The position numbers and the translations under genes were made by a program. Shown here one piece after another: positions 25,629 through 27,525 of a stretch of 27,525 nucleotides of DNA. Each line of letters begins with the position of its first letter. The first letter of the stretch is position 1. The notes beneath the pieces are model-generated. The model did not search any database. It saw only the letters and a program-made list of their open reading frames with translations, and was not told the DNA's origin. The stretch comes from JBILCM01 sp044353165 (lineage in GTDB: Bacteria > Bacillota > Bacilli > Paenibacillales > YIM-B00363). Location of the stretch: positions 1 to 27,525 of the forward strand of contig JBILCM010000031.1 of NCBI GenBank assembly GCA_044353165.1. Reading direction: 5' to 3'.

Positions 25629-26423
25629 TTACGAATTAATTTCCAGCAAGGTTGTAATCAGCGATTCGATGGTTGATTGCGCTGCGATTGCATCCACATG
25701 CAAACCTATTTCTGTCGCGGTTTTTGCCGTGACTGGACCAATGCAAACAATCTTGGGGCCTTGCAAAAAAAAATGAGGATTTGCAATACCATTGTTGCGC
25801 AACAATAATACCAGATTTCGAACCGTTGAAGGACTTGTGAACGTCACAAAATCGATTTTACCTTCATGAAAGAGTTGAATGGTTGGAGCCAAACCTTCCT
25901 CAGACGGAATCGTTTCATATACGGGTAATTCAATTACATCGTGTCCTTGTAACTGAAGCAATGCAGGCAGTTCTGGCCTAGCGACTAAAGCGCGAGGGAG
26001 CAACACTCGCAGCTTGCCTCGTTGTTCCTTCAATAATGCGTTGGCAAGTTCACTCGCTTGATAGTGCATTGGGAGTGGTTCAACCGACAATCCCCGGGAA
26101 CGAAGGGCATCTGCGGTTTTAGGACCTACCGCATATATCCGGGTACTACGTAATTGCTGAACATCCGTCTGCAGTTGCTCACAAATTTCAAAAAAATACT
26201 TCACACCATTTGCACTCGCAAATAACACAGCATCATACGATTCCAAACATTGGAGAGCTTGTTCATACGCAACCATAGCGGCATCGGTTGTAATGGCAAC
26301 AGTTGCAATGACCGGACATAATACAGCATCACCGCCAAGTTTCGTGATCGCTTGAACGAATAGTCCCGATTGGTGACGAGCACGCGTAATGACCACTTTC
26401 TTGCCGAATAATGGTGTTTGCAT
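25629..26423 (-). CDS. hemD: Uroporphyrinogen-III synthase
   Basis: This is a 264-aa enzyme that closes hydroxymethylbilane into uroporphyrinogen III with inversion of ring D. The family is weakly conserved, but the two-domain alternating pattern is clear: KKVVITRARHQSG at the N-terminus, FASANGVKYFFE, YAVGPKTADALRSRG, VTFTSPSTVRNL and VCIGPVTAKTATEIGL. Its ATG overlaps the hemC stop by one base (TAATG), a sign of coupled translation. It is placed between hemC and hemB, as in the classical hemCDB order. Confidence 0.95.
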   Translation of the reverse strand: MQTPLFGKKVVITRARHQSGLFVQAITKLGGDAVLCPVIATVAITTDAAMVAYEQALQCLESYDAVLFASANGVKYFFEICEQLQTDVQQLRSTRIYAVGPKTADALRSRGLSVEPLPMHYQASELANALLKEQRGKLRVLLPRALVARPELPALLQLQGHDVIELPVYETIPSEEGLAPTIQLFHEGKIDFVTFTSPSTVRNLVLLLRNNGIANPHFFLQGPKIVCIGPVTAKTATEIGLHVDAIAAQSTIESLITTLLEINS

Positions 26424-27382
26424 TATCCCAACCCTTGTCGTACTTCGTCGAGAATTCGGTCTGCACCACGATCCAATAATGACTCTCCGAGTTGCTTTCC
26501 CAATAAAACGGGATCATCCCCTTGTAGACAATCTCTCATGACGATTCGTCCATCGGGTGAGCCTACCATCCCTAAAAGTGTTATAATCTGCTTCCCATTC
26601 CTACCTTCCAATACAGTTGCATACGCTCCGATGGGAACTTGACAACCTCCGTTTAATTCATGCAGGAACGTTCGCTCTGCTACAACAGCCACTGAAGTCG
26701 GCTTATGATGATATCGATTGAGTAACTCGAGCAATTGTTCGTCTTGTTCTCTGCACTCCAGTGCCAAAGCGCCTTGACCTACTGCAGGAACGCAAATTTC
26801 TGGTGAAATGTATTCTGTTATCAAATGTTCCCATCGCATACGCCGCAAACCCGCTGCAGCCAATACGATTCCATCAAGCGGTAATGTTGCCAACTTCGAG
26901 ATACGAGAGTCAATATTCCCTCGCAGTTGTTCAATGACGAAATCATGCCGAACCGCCTTGAGTTGGCATCCTCGACGCAAACTACTCGTGCCGACTGTCG
27001 CTTCGTTGTGCAATTGGTGCAACGTCACCCCATCTTTAGAAATCAGTGCATCACGAACATCTTCCCGCAATGGAATACAACCGATGATCAAACCCTCTGG
27101 CAATATCGTCGGCATATCTTTCATGCTATGTACGGCGAAATCTATAACGCCATCTAACAATGCCTGCTCGATTTCCTTCACGAATAAGCCTTTGCCGCCT
27201 ACTTTGGATAACGACACATCGAGTAAACGGTCTCCCTTCGTCACAATGGGCGCGATTTCGAAGGTGTAGTGTAATCCGTGCTGTGCACAGATCGCTTGCA
27301 AATCTTCGATGACTTGTTTTGTCTGTGTCATCGCCAATGGACTTTGTCTGGATCCAACGATCCAATTGCGTTTTTTTTCCAA
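26423..27382 (-). CDS. hemC: Porphobilinogen deaminase (hydroxymethylbilane synthase)
   Basis: This enzyme of about 319 aa polymerises four porphobilinogens to hydroxymethylbilane on a dipyrromethane cofactor, which is bound to Cys247 in LNGGCQVPIGAYA. Also present are IVGSRQSPLAMTQT, the KGLFVKEIEQALL block, HSMKDMPT with the catalytic Asp89, and the substrate-binding VGTSSLRR. Two starts are possible: GTG at 27391 without a ribosome site, and TTG at 27382 with GTAGGTG about 6 nt upstream. The TTG is preferred and gives a normal N-terminus. It is the first visible gene of the haem run. Confidence 0.96.
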   Translation of the reverse strand: MEKKRNWIVGSRQSPLAMTQTKQVIEDLQAICAQHGLHYTFEIAPIVTKGDRLLDVSLSKVGGKGLFVKEIEQALLDGVIDFAVHSMKDMPTILPEGLIIGCIPLREDVRDALISKDGVTLHQLHNEATVGTSSLRRGCQLKAVRHDFVIEQLRGNIDSRISKLATLPLDGIVLAAAGLRRMRWEHLITEYISPEICVPAVGQGALALECREQDEQLLELLNRYHHKPTSVAVVAERTFLHELNGGCQVPIGAYATVLEGRNGKQIITLLGMVGSPDGRIVMRDCLQGDDPVLLGKQLGESLLDRGADRILDEVRQGLG

Positions 27383-27471
27383 AGGCAGCACCTACTTTGC
27401 GTCGTATTCAAGAAAAGAAACCCTCGCCCAACCTGTGCAACCCGTTCAATGGAGTTGCCTTGATCACAACA

Positions 27472-27525
27472 TTAGGCATAGGGCTTTCCTATTTGCAAGG
27501 CAAATTCTAGGCTAACGATACATTG
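27472..27525 (-). CDS. 3' end of an unidentified upstream gene (partial)
   Basis: The frame read from the right edge is open for 17 codons and ends with TAA at 27474-27472; the peptide ends LEFALQIGKPYA. It could be the tail of the gene before hemC (hemA, hemX or a siroheme gene in relatives), but 17 residues are too few to identify it, and an open stretch this short can occur by chance. The 89 bp between this stop and hemC show no clear terminator. Confidence 0.25.
   Translation of the reverse strand, partial: QCIVSLEFALQIGKPYA

Noticed and set aside
1..27525. Mobile element, prophage, CRISPR array, toxin-antitoxin or defence system
   Set aside because: No transposase, integrase, repeat-spacer array or defence domain was seen; nearly all coding space is housekeeping or sporulation genes in conserved order.

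Overview
The window looks like a chromosomal housekeeping region of an endospore-forming, low-to-mid GC Gram-positive bacterium (Bacillales-like; possibly near Alicyclobacillaceae or Paenibacillaceae, which I cannot settle from sequence alone). The evidence is sporulation genes (spoIVFA, spoIVFB, spoVID, a SpoIIB-like SPOR protein), a T-box leader on valS, frequent TTG and GTG starts with strong Shine-Dalgarno sequences, an S-layer-homology amidase, and gene order close to the classical Bacillus hemCDB/hemL-spoVID-valS-folC-spoIIB-maf-radC-mreBCD-minCD-spoIVFAB block.

Right to left on the minus strand, the genes are as follows. (1) A haem block hemC-hemD-hemB-hemE-hemH-hemY (27.4-21.1 kb) is tightly packed, and hemL lies just beyond it. 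Together they cover most steps from glutamate-1-semialdehyde to the late porphyrin stage. A plus-strand Crp/Fnr-type regulator sits between hemY and hemL and overlaps the 3' end of hemY. (2) valS-folC-murC and a SPOR-domain gene (17.8-11.0 kb) follow. valS is led by a tRNA-Val T-box whose specifier triplet reads GUC. (3) maf-radC-mreB-mreC-mreD-minC-minD-rodA (9.7-3.1 kb) form the rod-shape and division-site module, with good promoters in front of radC and mreB. (4) spoIVFA-spoIVFB and an RNase E/G-family gene (3.0-0.1 kb) come last. A promoter at the left edge reads out of the window.

Three plus-strand islands interrupt this layout: an exported SLH amidase between maf and the SPOR gene; a short membrane-protein ORF (54 aa) plus spoVID, divergent from the valS T-box; and the Crp-family gene. 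The amidase and the Crp gene have 3' ends that overlap the converging minus-strand gene (44 and 35 bp).

No mobile element, CRISPR array, tRNA/rRNA gene, defence system or clearly new multi-gene system is visible. The points worth following up are the 54-aa ORF, the convergent overlaps, the inverted orientation of spoVID relative to its conserved neighbours, repeats around the mreB and hemL/crp promoters, and the merging of early and late haem genes with a regulator.
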